From contig NZ_JADQBZ010000002.1 in NCBI RefSeq assembly GCF_016278365.1, positions 303,507-367,506 of the forward strand: a stretch of DNA of 64,000 nt, given 5' to 3'. Positions 8,671 to 16,411 of this stretch are shown here, piece after piece (position 1 is the stretch's first letter; every line of letters begins with the position of its first letter). This DNA is from Methanolobus sp. (GTDB lineage: Archaea; Halobacteriota; Methanosarcinia; Methanosarcinales; Methanosarcinaceae). The translations under genes were made by a program, and so were the position numbers. The notes below the pieces were generated by a model. That model saw nothing but the letters and a program-made list of their open reading frames with translations, did no database searches and was not told the origin of the DNA.

Positions 8671-8799
8671 GATATTGAAGGCTAAAATTACTTAGAACCT
8701 GCAGGTCGACATGGCAGCAAAAAATAGAATTGACCGAAGGCTAGCATTCCAGCTTTTCAGCCATCCGGCGTATTCCCTGAACGACCTGCCAAAACTCTC

Positions 8800-10038
8800 T
8801 TATTCGTACCTCAATGCGTCTACCGGCCTCATCTTCGAGGCATTGTATGCAGGCACCACGCCTGAAATTATGCCTATGAAGACAGCGATGGAAATGCCCA
8901 GAAGCATCAGTTCCGGGGAGAGGGTGGAACCCATGGATGATCTCATCATCGTCAGTCCCAACGACGGTAGCAGGGACGTTAGCCCGAGACTCAGTACGAT
9001 ACCGAGCACTCCACCGACAAATCCCACCAGTGCCGAGTTGACCAAGAATATCATCATGATGTCCCTGTTCCTGGCTCCAATAGCCTTCATAGTACCGATT
9101 TCCCGTGTCTTTTCCATTACCGAAGTGAACATCGTGTTTGCAATACCTACCGAACCTACGATCAGGGAAACACCTGCTATGGCTCCCAGGAAAAGGCTCA
9201 TGGATGACATCATCTCACTGGCAGACTCAGCCATGGATAAGGAGTCGCTTACGCTGAAGTCCCTGTCCTTCTCATTCATGATATGCCTTGATATCATGAG
9301 TTTCTCTTCAACATCTGCGACCACTACCTCGACATTTTCTACATCGTTGACCTGAATAACAATAGAATCGTAGACACCTACCTCTCCATCCTCTATCAGT
9401 TCTACTGCAGCATCTATCGGCATTATCACGGCATTGTCATCCTCACCTGATGCAAGTATTCCTACAACCCTGACGGATTTCCCGTTGATAGTTATGACCC
9501 TGTTAAGGCCTATCTGGGTATCGTACATTTCGTTGGCTATCCTGTAACCAATGACCGCAACGTAATTATCTGCGGGTTCCAGCAGCCTGCCGGACTCAAC
9601 ATCATATGTGATGGTATACTGCCATAGCTGGGGATCGACACCTGTGATGGATAGTTCTGCGGATTCACCCATGTAGTACACATCCTCCTTACCGGATATC
9701 TTGCCGTACATGTAACTTATATTGTCTACAGATTTGAGAGCCCGCATATCCTTATCAGTAATTTCCGCATCATCTGAGGAAGACGAGGAACCTCCACCAC
9801 CGCCGCCCGGGGGTCCCATGGCTGAGAAGGCCCGAGTGTAGCCCGGAGTAACGGTAATAGTCGTCAAATCCATATCAGCAAGGCGGCTTTCCATATCTGC
9901 TGACATGCTGTCACTTATAGACATGATTGTGACGACTGCACCGACCCCGATGACAATGCCTATTATAGTTAGCCAGCTTCTGATCTTGCTGTGCAGCAGG
10001 ATGTTGGTAGCAAGCTTAAGATATGTCCTTCGTCTCAT
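8800..10038 (-). CDS. MacB-like ABC transporter permease
   Basis: 412 residues: N-terminal membrane helix (about 20-45, IRSWLTIIGIVIGVGAVVTIMSI), a long extracytoplasmic MacB periplasmic-core domain, and three C-terminal helices (about 285-405) ending VDALRYE, the FtsX/MacB pattern. It contains an odd low-complexity insertion near residue 70 (GPPGGGGGGSSSSSDD), probably a flexible external linker. With the ATPase at 11.4-12.2 kb it forms a type VII ABC system, which usually moves envelope substrates or transmits mechanical signals rather than importing. Overlaps the preceding gene by ATGA. Confidence 0.88.
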   Translation of the reverse strand: MRRRTYLKLATNILLHSKIRSWLTIIGIVIGVGAVVTIMSISDSMSADMESRLADMDLTTITVTPGYTRAFSAMGPPGGGGGGSSSSSDDAEITDKDMRALKSVDNISYMYGKISGKEDVYYMGESAELSITGVDPQLWQYTITYDVESGRLLEPADNYVAVIGYRIANEMYDTQIGLNRVITINGKSVRVVGILASGEDDNAVIMPIDAAVELIEDGEVGVYDSIVIQVNDVENVEVVVADVEEKLMISRHIMNEKDRDFSVSDSLSMAESASEMMSSMSLFLGAIAGVSLIVGSVGIANTMFTSVMEKTREIGTMKAIGARNRDIMMIFLVNSALVGFVGGVLGIVLSLGLTSLLPSLGLTMMRSSMGSTLSPELMLLGISIAVFIGIISGVVPAYNASKMRPVDALRYE

Positions 10039-11408
10039 TGCCCTTCCTTCAGGATCTTCCTCTTCAGTCCCTTTAAGTGGTTTGATAGTTCCTTACGGAT
10101 ATCCTCATTGGACTGACCTGTTTTCCTCTTCCTGTAGTAGAGAGCTCCACCTGTAAGGACAAACAGTACCAGGCCATACATCAGGTAGCTGTTGTCAGAT
10201 GTCTGCTGGGACGTTCCCCGGGGACCCATTGCTGCAGAGGTGGCACCTGTTGCAGACAGGTCTATAGGAACACTTTTCTCCACAGATAATCGCTGGCCTG
10301 TGGAATCCGTGTATTCTATCAGGACCAGAAGGTTATTCCTTGAACTGAATGACTGCGATTCTGTCGTGTTAGTGGAACTTGCCTGTGCCTGTCCCGGCCT
10401 TTCGCCGGTTGCTGTCGCCTGCATCATGCTGGTGGAGGTTACAGAGAAAGATGTAATAGTGTAGTCCCCTTTCTCAAGGTTTCCAACGATGGTGGAAGTG
10501 CTGCCTGTTGCCTGGAAATTGTCCTGTTCAAGTATGGACACCTTGACAGAATAAGCCTGGTTATTACCTACATTCGCAAGTGACAGAGAAACCTCGCCTG
10601 CACTGCCCTCAGAATAAGTCACATCGAAATCCGTGCCGCCCCCTACAAACATGCCAGCTTTTGTCTTGATAGTGCTTTCATTGGAATCGTAGTCCTGAAA
10701 TGTCAGGGTGATGTCAAGCTGGTACAATCCAGGATCTGCATTCACATCAGCCATAACAGAATAAGCCACAGTTACTGACTCACCCACACCGAGATAACTT
10801 ATGTACTTGGTATTGTCCGAATATACCGGCAGGATCGTACCTGTCGAATCCTCCCATGAGACAGCCATATTCTTGAGAGGAGAAGTACCTGTATTTGTAA
10901 TTATAAGCTCCAGAGGCTCCACAGTGGCAATATCAATACTTGACTTACTGATAGTAACCACCTGTGCATACTCCTTGCCCTGCACATCAACTGCAACCGT
11001 AGTTGTTACAGCTGATTCACTGTCGCTGTCTTTAACGGATATGTCAATATCATAAGTCTTCTTTGCCGCGTCCGCATCTACTTTGAGTTTGAATTTGACT
11101 ACTGTGGCATCATTTTCATCCTGACGGGCTTTCAGATAGGATATGGTCTTTGAAAGTGACTCCCCGGATGCCGGGGAAAAAGGATATTCCGGATTCACTG
11201 CAATGACCACATTGGTAAGATCCTTGTTTCCCACGTTCTGTACAGTCAGTGTAAGTTCTACGACCTCGCCAGGTCTTGCAGGACTCGGGCTCTGGCTCAT
11301 GACATTGATGTCTACTCCACTGGCACTATTAGATATAGCTGCTGACGCCGAACTAACGGACAAGATTAAAAATAATAGTATTATCAAAACTTTTCTCATT
11401 TTCATCAC
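10035..11408 (-). CDS. Exported S-layer-like/CARDB-domain protein, C-terminally anchored
   Basis: 457 residues with a signal peptide ([23 protein letters not shown]), several beta-sandwich repeats of the CARDB/NEW3 kind (PGEVVELTLTVQNVGNKDL, VEPLELIITNTGTSPLKN, GEVSLSLANVGNN), a Ser/Thr/Gln-rich stretch near 345-400, one membrane helix (about 408-425) and a basic cytoplasmic tail. It lies between the ATPase and permease genes with 4-bp overlaps on both sides, so it is very likely an obligatory partner, perhaps the outside adaptor of the ABC system. COG1361-type proteins are common in Methanosarcinaceae; their role is not established. Confidence 0.75.
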   Translation of the reverse strand: MMKMRKVLIILLFLILSVSSASAAISNSASGVDINVMSQSPSPARPGEVVELTLTVQNVGNKDLTNVVIAVNPEYPFSPASGESLSKTISYLKARQDENDATVVKFKLKVDADAAKKTYDIDISVKDSDSESAVTTTVAVDVQGKEYAQVVTISKSSIDIATVEPLELIITNTGTSPLKNMAVSWEDSTGTILPVYSDNTKYISYLGVGESVTVAYSVMADVNADPGLYQLDITLTFQDYDSNESTIKTKAGMFVGGGTDFDVTYSEGSAGEVSLSLANVGNNQAYSVKVSILEQDNFQATGSTSTIVGNLEKGDYTITSFSVTSTSMMQATATGERPGQAQASSTNTTESQSFSSRNNLLVLIEYTDSTGQRLSVEKSVPIDLSATGATSAAMGPRGTSQQTSDNSYLMYGLVLFVLTGGALYYRKRKTGQSNEDIRKELSNHLKGLKRKILKEGQ

Positions 11409-12172
11409 ATTACTTCTCTATCTATCTTTTCTACTTTCTCGACCATGCCATCCCTGATGTGTATCACCCTGTCGGCATATTGCACCGGCTTGAGATCGTG
11501 GGTGACGATGATGATGGTCTTTCCTTCGTTCCTGTGCAGATTGCTCAGGAACTCGAGGATGTAACTGCCAGTCTTACTGTCAAGGTTGCCTGTAGGTTCA
11601 TCTGCAAGGATTACTTGGGGATCGACTGCAAGGGACCTTGCTATTGCGACCCTCTGCCTCTGTCCGCCTGACAGCTGCGAAGGCAGGTTTTTCTTCTTAT
11701 CTGAAAGTCCGACAACTTCCAGCAATTCTCCTGCCCTCTTGCGGGCATAAGAGGAATCAGCCTCCTGGAACTCCAGCGGGAGCATCACGTTCTCTATTGT
11801 ATTCAGCGTGGGAATCAGGTTGAACTGCTGGAAAATGAAACCTATCATCTGGCCTCTTATCTGGGCAAGTTCGGATTCCCCGAGCTTTGAGATGTCTTTG
11901 TTATTCAGTTCCACGATACCCCTGCTGGGAATGTCAAGGCAGCCTATGAGGTTCATCATCGTGCTTTTCCCGCTACCGCTGGGTCCCAGTATCACAACGA
12001 ATTCACCTTTATTTATTGTAAGATTGACCTCTTTAAGAGCATCAAAGGTGATCTCACCCATCTGGTATGTCTTCCAGACATCACGCAGATTCAAGAGAGG
12101 TACACTGTAATCATTCTGTAATGACTGATCATCTGACCGGATAGATTCAATTTTCAAGATCTGTAGCTCCAT
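11405..12172 (-). CDS. ABC transporter ATP-binding protein (MacB/LolD type)
   Basis: 255 residues. Walker [11 protein letters not shown]-loop [13 protein letters not shown], signature [16 protein letters not shown], Walker [13 protein letters not shown] and switch HD (IIVTHDLKP) are all present. [12 protein letters not shown] is typical of the LolD/MacB subfamily, which pairs with FtsX-like permeases such as the one at 8.8-10.0 kb. The N-terminal ~25 residues before [16 protein letters not shown] are extra, and the ATG at 12172 has no strong ribosome-binding site; it overlaps a possible small upstream gene by 26 bp, so translation may be coupled or start later. Confidence 0.92.
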   Translation of the reverse strand: MELQILKIESIRSDDQSLQNDYSVPLLNLRDVWKTYQMGEITFDALKEVNLTINKGEFVVILGPSGSGKSTMMNLIGCLDIPSRGIVELNNKDISKLGESELAQIRGQMIGFIFQQFNLIPTLNTIENVMLPLEFQEADSSYARKRAGELLEVVGLSDKKKNLPSQLSGGQRQRVAIARSLAVDPQVILADEPTGNLDSKTGSYILEFLSNLHRNEGKTIIIVTHDLKPVQYADRVIHIRDGMVEKVEKIDREVM

Positions 12173-12341
12173 CGCTATTACCAGTGAAAACCAGTTCTGC
12201 GCTCCCGGGGGGAGAAATATTCGACAGGCGATCGAGTTGCTCAGGAGTCAGCTTCCGGATAAGAGCCGGGGTCACGTAAGTATCATTGGCGCTAATTGCC
12301 TGAGTACGGAATTGAATGAACTGCTTAAATGTGTCTTTCAT
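12147..12341 (-). CDS. Possible small protein, first gene of the ABC operon
   Basis: 64 codons, start ATG preceded by CAGGAAG at good spacing. The product (MKDTFKQFIQFRTQAISAND, later LTPEQLDRLSNISPPG) is hydrophilic with two amphipathic helices and no signal or membrane segment. I do not recognise a family. It lies between a structured leader and the ATPase gene and overlaps the latter by 26 bp. It could be a real small subunit or regulator, or a leader peptide that controls ATPase translation; it could also be chance. Confidence 0.45.
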   Translation of the reverse strand: MKDTFKQFIQFRTQAISANDTYVTPALIRKLTPEQLDRLSNISPPGSAELVFTGNSDGATDLEN

Positions 12342-12349
12342 GAAATGCT

Positions 12350-12530
12350 TCCTGACTCGCAGGAGGCACCCATCTACATAAAGAGGCCTCCGAACGAGAG
12401 ATTGGTTGTCATATATGGTGGTACGTGGTGGTTGCTAGGTGGCACGCCAGAAGTTGTCATTGGCAACCATGAGTGCCACCTCGCGGGGGTGGGCGATACT
12501 CGTCAGCAGTTATCTTGCTGACAATGCCTG
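12350..12530 (-). promoter_or_regulatory. Structured 5' leader of the ABC operon, with pseudoknot-capable inverted repeats
   Basis: This stretch lies between a predicted start near 12578 and the first reading frame at 12341. It contains: a perfect 7-bp hairpin GTCAGCA-7 nt-TGCTGAC (12502-12522); a 9-bp pair AGGTGGCAC/GTGCCACCT (12437-12445 with 12473-12481) interleaved with a 7-bp pair TGGTTGC/GCAACCA (12429-12435 with 12463-12469), a crossed arrangement that would form an H-type pseudoknot; and a 6-bp pair GGAGGC/GCCTCC nearer the gene. I recognise no known riboswitch class. A regulatory RNA element is an inference. Confidence 0.45.
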
Positions 12531-12600
12531 AATTAGCCAATTTAAATAAAAGCATACTTACAAATAAAAGACAAAATGGAACTATTTTCCATGAATAAAG

Positions 12601-12713
12601 CTTTATAAGGAGATTTTTGGAGATTAAACTCTTTATATGGAGCGCATATACTTATCATAGGCAGATAAAGAAAGATATCCGCCAAAAAGAAGACAATACT
12701 CCTTTATACGGAG
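12601..12713. promoter_or_regulatory. Three copies of CTTTATANGGAG, operator/promoter region
   Basis: Exact 12-mers CTTTATAAGGAG (12601-12612), CTTTATATGGAG (12631-12642) and CTTTATACGGAG (12702-12713) differ only at the eighth base. The last two extend to CTC(C/T)...GGAG dyads. Read on the minus strand each is CTCCNTATAAAG, so the copy at 12601 also contains the best TATA element for the ABC operon. A factor binding these sites would compete with TBP. The flanking gene at 12771 encodes a winged-helix protein and is the first candidate. Confidence 0.5.
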
Positions 12714-12770
12714 TGGAGAAATATTACCAGTTAATTAGAGCCTGATAGAAAGCAGGGTGAAAAATGAAGA

Positions 12771-13727
12771 TCAGCTCTCACCTTCTACAAGAAACAGGAT
12801 GTTACCCCTTCCCTTTTTGAATTTCTGGATCTTTCCTCTTTTTTCGAGGTCAAGGAGCATGAGACTTACTTTGCCTTCAGAGTATCTCAAGCGCTTTCGC
12901 ATGTCTTTTTGTGTGATCCTTCCACCTTGGGACCTGAGGATATCCAGTATTTCCTGCAGGTCTGCAGGGACAGGCTCAAAAGATAGTTCAATGGCCTTTC
13001 CATCTGAAAGATTTAACTCCGGGATGAGGATATGCCCTGGAGCCATATCACTTACCCCATCTTCCTCCTGAGAATATACAATTTGTAGCTGTGTCTCAGG
13101 AATCTCATGATCAGCTTTGATAAGTGGAGCAGTAGGATATTCGGTCTTAACAGGCTCAAAAACATCAGGCTCCAGTAAAAACGGGTCAGCAGTAAGAGAG
13201 TTTGTTACCCTGGTATGAGAAACAGCCGGTGAACGTTCGCTCTTATAGCGCACTTGGTAGAACAGAATCAACAGGACTAAAATAAGTGATAATGATGCCC
13301 CTATTAGAATTCCACTGCTATCTCCAGAAGATAAAACTGCTGTATCCTGGCCGGTATTCTCCGGGCTAAGCACAACAGCATCAAGCCCTGTGTTCGTATA
13401 AGAGGGAAGTAAGAGCATGTCCACGACATAGCTGCCTTCATCGGAAACAGTGATCACCTCTTCCCCATAATGCGTCAATGCATCGTTCTGGTAATATTTT
13501 GCTTTTATCAGGTAGGTGCCGCTTGGAAGGTCAAAAGAGTAAACACCGGATTTTGCCACCATCGACTGTACAGGAGTAGAGTTCACCTCGACCAGTGTAT
13601 TGTCAAGAGGTTCGAACGTACTCCATTCATAAGCAACACCGTGTACTGTGGCAACTCCGGAAGCCATGCAAAGCCCCGGCATTAATAACAATACAGCAAC
13701 GCAGCTTATGTACAATATGAATTTCAT
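12771..13727 (-). CDS. Membrane-anchored winged-helix regulator with external carboxypeptidase-regulatory-like domain
   Basis: 318 residues. A signal peptide (to about 22) is followed by an outside beta-sandwich (about 25-110: VHGVAYEWSTFEPLDNTLVEVNSTPV, GVYSFDLPSGTYLIKAKYY), one membrane helix (about 137-157, ILIGASLSLILVLLILFYQV), a ~90-residue linker and a C-terminal winged helix (about 255-315, ITQKDMRKRLRYSEGKVSLMLLDLEKRGKI). This matches the archaeal COG2512 type of one-component membrane regulators, which sense outside and bind DNA inside. It follows the exported protein gene by 27 bp and precedes the repeated operator-like sites; both could be its ligand and its target. Confidence 0.75.
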   Translation of the reverse strand: MKFILYISCVAVLLLMPGLCMASGVATVHGVAYEWSTFEPLDNTLVEVNSTPVQSMVAKSGVYSFDLPSGTYLIKAKYYQNDALTHYGEEVITVSDEGSYVVDMLLLPSYTNTGLDAVVLSPENTGQDTAVLSSGDSSGILIGASLSLILVLLILFYQVRYKSERSPAVSHTRVTNSLTADPFLLEPDVFEPVKTEYPTAPLIKADHEIPETQLQIVYSQEEDGVSDMAPGHILIPELNLSDGKAIELSFEPVPADLQEILDILRSQGGRITQKDMRKRLRYSEGKVSLMLLDLEKRGKIQKFKKGRGNILFLVEGES

Positions 13728-13754
13728 TCACATCAACAATTGCTTTTTGCTATA

Positions 13755-14687
13755 TCAAGTATTCTCAAAAAGGGAGGGTTTCCATAACTGCCTTTTTGCA
13801 GGAACGTTGCCATTCTCAAGATAATAGATGCCATCCCCGAAAAGCTCGGCTCTGCCTTTCCCAGTGGCGACAAGGGAGATATCTTCCCCTATGACCTCTA
13901 CCATAAGTCCTGAACCTGATATCTGTATATTACCAGTCACATTATCATATGATATGGCCTTATGCTTCAACTCAGTCGTTGAGACTTCAGGTATCACATT
14001 ATTTTCCAGTCTGACAGATACATCATTCTCAAAATCCACGTAAGAGATTTTTCCGCCGGAGAGAGAAAGGTCGATATCCAGATCACCTAAAAGAACAACA
14101 GTACCATTACCCTGTGCAACCAGACTGGCACTTTCCGGTATTCCTGCATGGAGAGCAAGATAGGGACTCAACTCGTCGAATATGCTTTTAAGCCGCTGGT
14201 TTGCCTCAATGAGGCTTTCCCTTGAGCTGATCAGGCATTCTTCGTCACTCGTACATGTACGGGTACTGGCTTCAGAGTCATTCACATGGGCTGTAGCTGA
14301 TGATGTGTTTGATGACATTTCCATGTACATCCTGGCATCCCCTACAAGCAGAGTGTATTCATCAAGTAGAACTTCCATGTTCCCAACATCTTCACCTTCC
14401 TGCTTTAATCTGTCAATGCTGTCTGCAAGACGCCGGGACATTCTCTCTGACTTAAGAATGATATCTTCAAGCATTGCCCGATCATCGGTATTCAGTTGTG
14501 TATCCTGCTCAAAGAACATACCCTGAAACTGGTCATCAAAGTGTTTAGCACCTGGAGGATGCTCTGGGAAGGACATGGGGCTTTCTCTTTTGTCTCCCGG
14601 TGAGCTGATGTTGTCCGGGCCGGTAAAGGCCGATATGATGACCATGGATATAAGGATCATCAGAAATATGATCGGTGCCCTTCTCAT
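13755..14687 (-). CDS. Exported coiled-coil/beta protein of unknown function
   Basis: 310 residues. N-terminal signal/anchor MRRAPIIFLMILISMVIISAF, a helical segment (about 60-175) with heptad-like runs (MLEDIILKSERMSRRLADSIDRLKQEG), two cysteines (CTSDEECL), then a beta-rich region (about 190-295) ending KGRAELFGDGIYYLENG. I do not recognise a named family. It is cotranscribed with the membrane winged-helix regulator 27 bp downstream and is therefore a candidate signal or co-sensor. Weak GTGAT ribosome-binding site before the ATG. Confidence 0.65.
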   Translation of the reverse strand: MRRAPIIFLMILISMVIISAFTGPDNISSPGDKRESPMSFPEHPPGAKHFDDQFQGMFFEQDTQLNTDDRAMLEDIILKSERMSRRLADSIDRLKQEGEDVGNMEVLLDEYTLLVGDARMYMEMSSNTSSATAHVNDSEASTRTCTSDEECLISSRESLIEANQRLKSIFDELSPYLALHAGIPESASLVAQGNGTVVLLGDLDIDLSLSGGKISYVDFENDVSVRLENNVIPEVSTTELKHKAISYDNVTGNIQISGSGLMVEVIGEDISLVATGKGRAELFGDGIYYLENGNVPAKRQLWKPSLFENT

Positions 14688-14862
14688 TTAAAATCACATC
14701 TTACCATGTTAATCATTTTTTACTTCCTGTAGTCCATTACCAGGTCGAAAGTTCATGTGCTTTATGAAAGTCTCTGTTGAATATAAACATACTTAATAGT
14801 ATAGCAAAAATGGGATTGCAATTGCACGATACAGAGCCCTACAGAAGGGTTATGGGCGCATC

Positions 14863-14909
14863 AATCCTTTAAGGCATTTCCTAGATGAGAAAAAGTGCCT
14901 ATAAGGATT
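14863..14909. repeat. Imperfect 14-bp inverted repeat
   Basis: AATCCTTTAAGGCA (14863-14876) pairs with TGCCTATAAGGATT (14896-14909) at 12 of 14 positions across a 19-bp spacer. It stands between the divergent exported-protein promoter and the IS element. It may be an operator, a hairpin or an old element end. Confidence 0.4.
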
Positions 14910-14979
14910 TCAATTTGCTAAGAAAACTCATTTATAGTCTTCAACACAACTTATTACACGTTAGCACTTATATTGCCTT

Positions 14980-15492
14980 ATGGCGGGGAAAGAACAAATT
15001 CTGATTGACCGAAAGGTAACTCTCGACGAGATTAATGATTTGATCACACACGAGAGCAATTCAAGAGTGTTGAAAAGGCTCTATTTTGTGAAATTTAGAT
15101 ATTTGGGAGATTCTGTTGAAGAAGCTGCTACTAAAGTTGGAGTAACTAAGAAAACAGGATATTACTGGCAAGAGCATTGGAGTAAAGGCGGCTATGCCGC
15201 CTTAATACCACATTTTGGCGGAGGAAGGAAGTCCAAACTTACTGATGAACAGATGAAAGAATTAAGATTATTGTTAAAAAACAAGGATTACTGGACTACA
15301 AGAGAAGTATGGGATTTGATAAAGGAAAAATATAGCGTAGAATATTCCGAGAAACAAGTAGGAGTTATACTCCGCAATTTTAACATGTATCACTCAAAAC
15401 CTTACCCTTTTGACTACAGAAAACCTGAGAATGCTGAAGAGATCTTAAAAAAAACTAACCGAAGCAATTCCAAAAGATATTGGTCAAGATGA
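14980..15492 (+). CDS. IS630 transposase, N-terminal reading frame
   Basis: 170 codons as a separate frame. It holds the two helix-turn-helix regions of IS630 transposases: SVEEAATKVGVTKKTGYYWQEHWSKGGYAAL (about 46-78) and the second (WTTREVWDLIKEKYSVEYSEKQVGVILRNF, about 106-136) that bind the terminal repeats. Meaningful homology ends at EEILKK, in an A8 run at 15447-15454; the remaining codons (TNRSNSKRYWSR) are out of frame. Continuing after a +1 (or -2) shift would give a 345-residue full transposase, the family's normal length. Confidence 0.8.
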   Translation: MAGKEQILIDRKVTLDEINDLITHESNSRVLKRLYFVKFRYLGDSVEEAATKVGVTKKTGYYWQEHWSKGGYAALIPHFGGGRKSKLTDEQMKELRLLLKNKDYWTTREVWDLIKEKYSVEYSEKQVGVILRNFNMYHSKPYPFDYRKPENAEEILKKTNRSNSKRYWSR

Positions 15493-16018
15493 GCAGTATA
15501 TCATAGGTTTCCTGGATGAATCTTCACCACAAACAAAAGCAAATACGCAACGTTTATGGTCATTTAAAAGACCTGTGATAATAAAAAATACAGACTATAT
15601 CAAAGCAAATGCATTTGCGTTTTATTCAATTAACGGTAACAATCTCATTGATTTTATGGAAAGTTCAAAAACAGAAGATGTGTGTGAATTCCTGGAAAAA
15701 ATTGTAGAGCAAAACCCAGGGAAAAGAATAATTCTTGTTCTGGATAATGCAAGATCACACCATGCAAAGAAAACGATAAGTAAAGCGAGAGATTTAAAAA
15801 TAACACTTGTGTTCCTACCACCTTATTCACCAGATCTGAATCCAGTAGAATTTGTATGGAAAACAATCAAAAGAGAAGTATCAGCCAAATTTATCAGATC
15901 AAAAGAACATTTAAGAAACATCATCGAAAGTGAATTCATGAAAGTGGAGAACTCATTATCGTTTGCAAAAAAATGGATAGAAACATTCAATCCACAAATA
16001 AAAAGTGTCATTTGTTGA
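15449..16018 (+). CDS. IS630 transposase, C-terminal catalytic frame
   Basis: About 189 codons in frame +1 relative to the first part; no start codon is needed if a shift occurs in the A8 run. The three acidic catalytic residues are intact: D in IIGFLDESSPQ, D in IILVLDNARSHHA and E in PPYSPDLNPVEFVWK. The only in-frame ATG near the start (about 15656 or the GTG at 15572) would omit the first catalytic Asp, so a separate protein would be inactive. The element is therefore either expressed by programmed slippage or disabled by one extra A. Confidence 0.8.
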   Translation, partial: KKLTEAIPKDIGQDEQYIIGFLDESSPQTKANTQRLWSFKRPVIIKNTDYIKANAFAFYSINGNNLIDFMESSKTEDVCEFLEKIVEQNPGKRIILVLDNARSHHAKKTISKARDLKITLVFLPPYSPDLNPVEFVWKTIKREVSAKFIRSKEHLRNIIESEFMKVENSLSFAKKWIETFNPQIKSVIC

Positions 16019-16046
16019 GTCAATGACTATAACTCATTTTTGCCTG

Positions 16047-16130
16047 CTATTTTCTGACAATGCAGATATTTCCGGTACCTGAGGATTTAATATCAAAGGT
16101 TATCTCGTAGCCGATACGAGTTATTTTCAT
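16047..16130 (-). CDS. 27-codon microprotein candidate beside the IS end
   Basis: ATG at 16130 is preceded by GGAAGGGGGATAG, a strong ribosome-binding site, and the frame (MKITRIGYEITFDIKSSGTG and seven more residues) ends 8 bp outside the IS flank. It may be a genuine tiny protein or the start of a gene damaged nearby. No family recognised. Confidence 0.25.
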   Translation of the reverse strand: MKITRIGYEITFDIKSSGTGNICIVRK

Positions 16131-16231
16131 ATCTATCCCCCTTCCTGACTAACAGCTGTTCCTTTTTCTGTAACCATTGGTAATCTAATATGGAATAATA
16201 GAAGCTTAAATAGTGTTTAAAGCACGGAACA

Positions 16232-16259
16232 AGCTTTGAAAGCTAATAAAGCTTTATTA
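16232..16259. promoter_or_regulatory. Two abutting palindromes upstream of an exported-protein gene
   Basis: AGCTTTGAAAGCT (16232-16244, 6+1+6) directly abuts TAATAAAGCTTTATTA (16244-16259, perfect 16 bp). Further AAAGC/GCTT units lie at 16203 and 16218. The cluster is 150-180 bp before the gene at 16412. The rest of 16040-16411 is AT-rich with no other gene seen except the microprotein candidate. Confidence 0.4.
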
Positions 16260-16411
16260 AAGCGCCTTTTTGATAGATAGATCCTCAAATAATACTCTTT
16301 TGTTAAGTATGCTTATATTTTCGGCTGGTAATTTTGGGAATGCCGTACCAGCAATGAAAGAGAACGGGACTGGATCTGGCAGATATAACTTAAAAGGAGG
16401 AAAAAAGTGAA

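Larger units (their letters stand above)
14934..16030 (+). mobile_element. IS630-family insertion sequence
   Basis: About 1.1 kb, the usual size for the family, carrying a split DDE transposase. The ends are an inverted pair ATAGTC (14934-14939) / GACTAT (16025-16030), extendable loosely to TTATAGTC...CAACA on both sides. TA dinucleotides at each junction fit the TA target duplication known for IS630. In addition the 9-mer AACTCATTT stands directly outside both ends (14925-14933 and 16031-16039). Exact ends are uncertain by a few bases. Confidence 0.75.

Noticed and set aside
8698-8710. CCTGCAGGTCGAC, identical to part of a common cloning polylinker
   Set aside because: Only 13 bases match; both sides continue as normal methanogen sequence and no further vector sequence is present. 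Chance is the simplest reading, although a clone junction cannot be excluded.
8711-9355. Long open frame antisense to the ABC permease
   Set aside because: It mirrors the codon pattern of the permease gene, has low-complexity Ser/Thr/Ile composition and no ribosome-binding site.
12237-12521. 94-codon plus-strand frame over the leader region
   Set aside because: No ribosome-binding site, opposite to the operon, and it covers the inverted repeats, which explain its composition.
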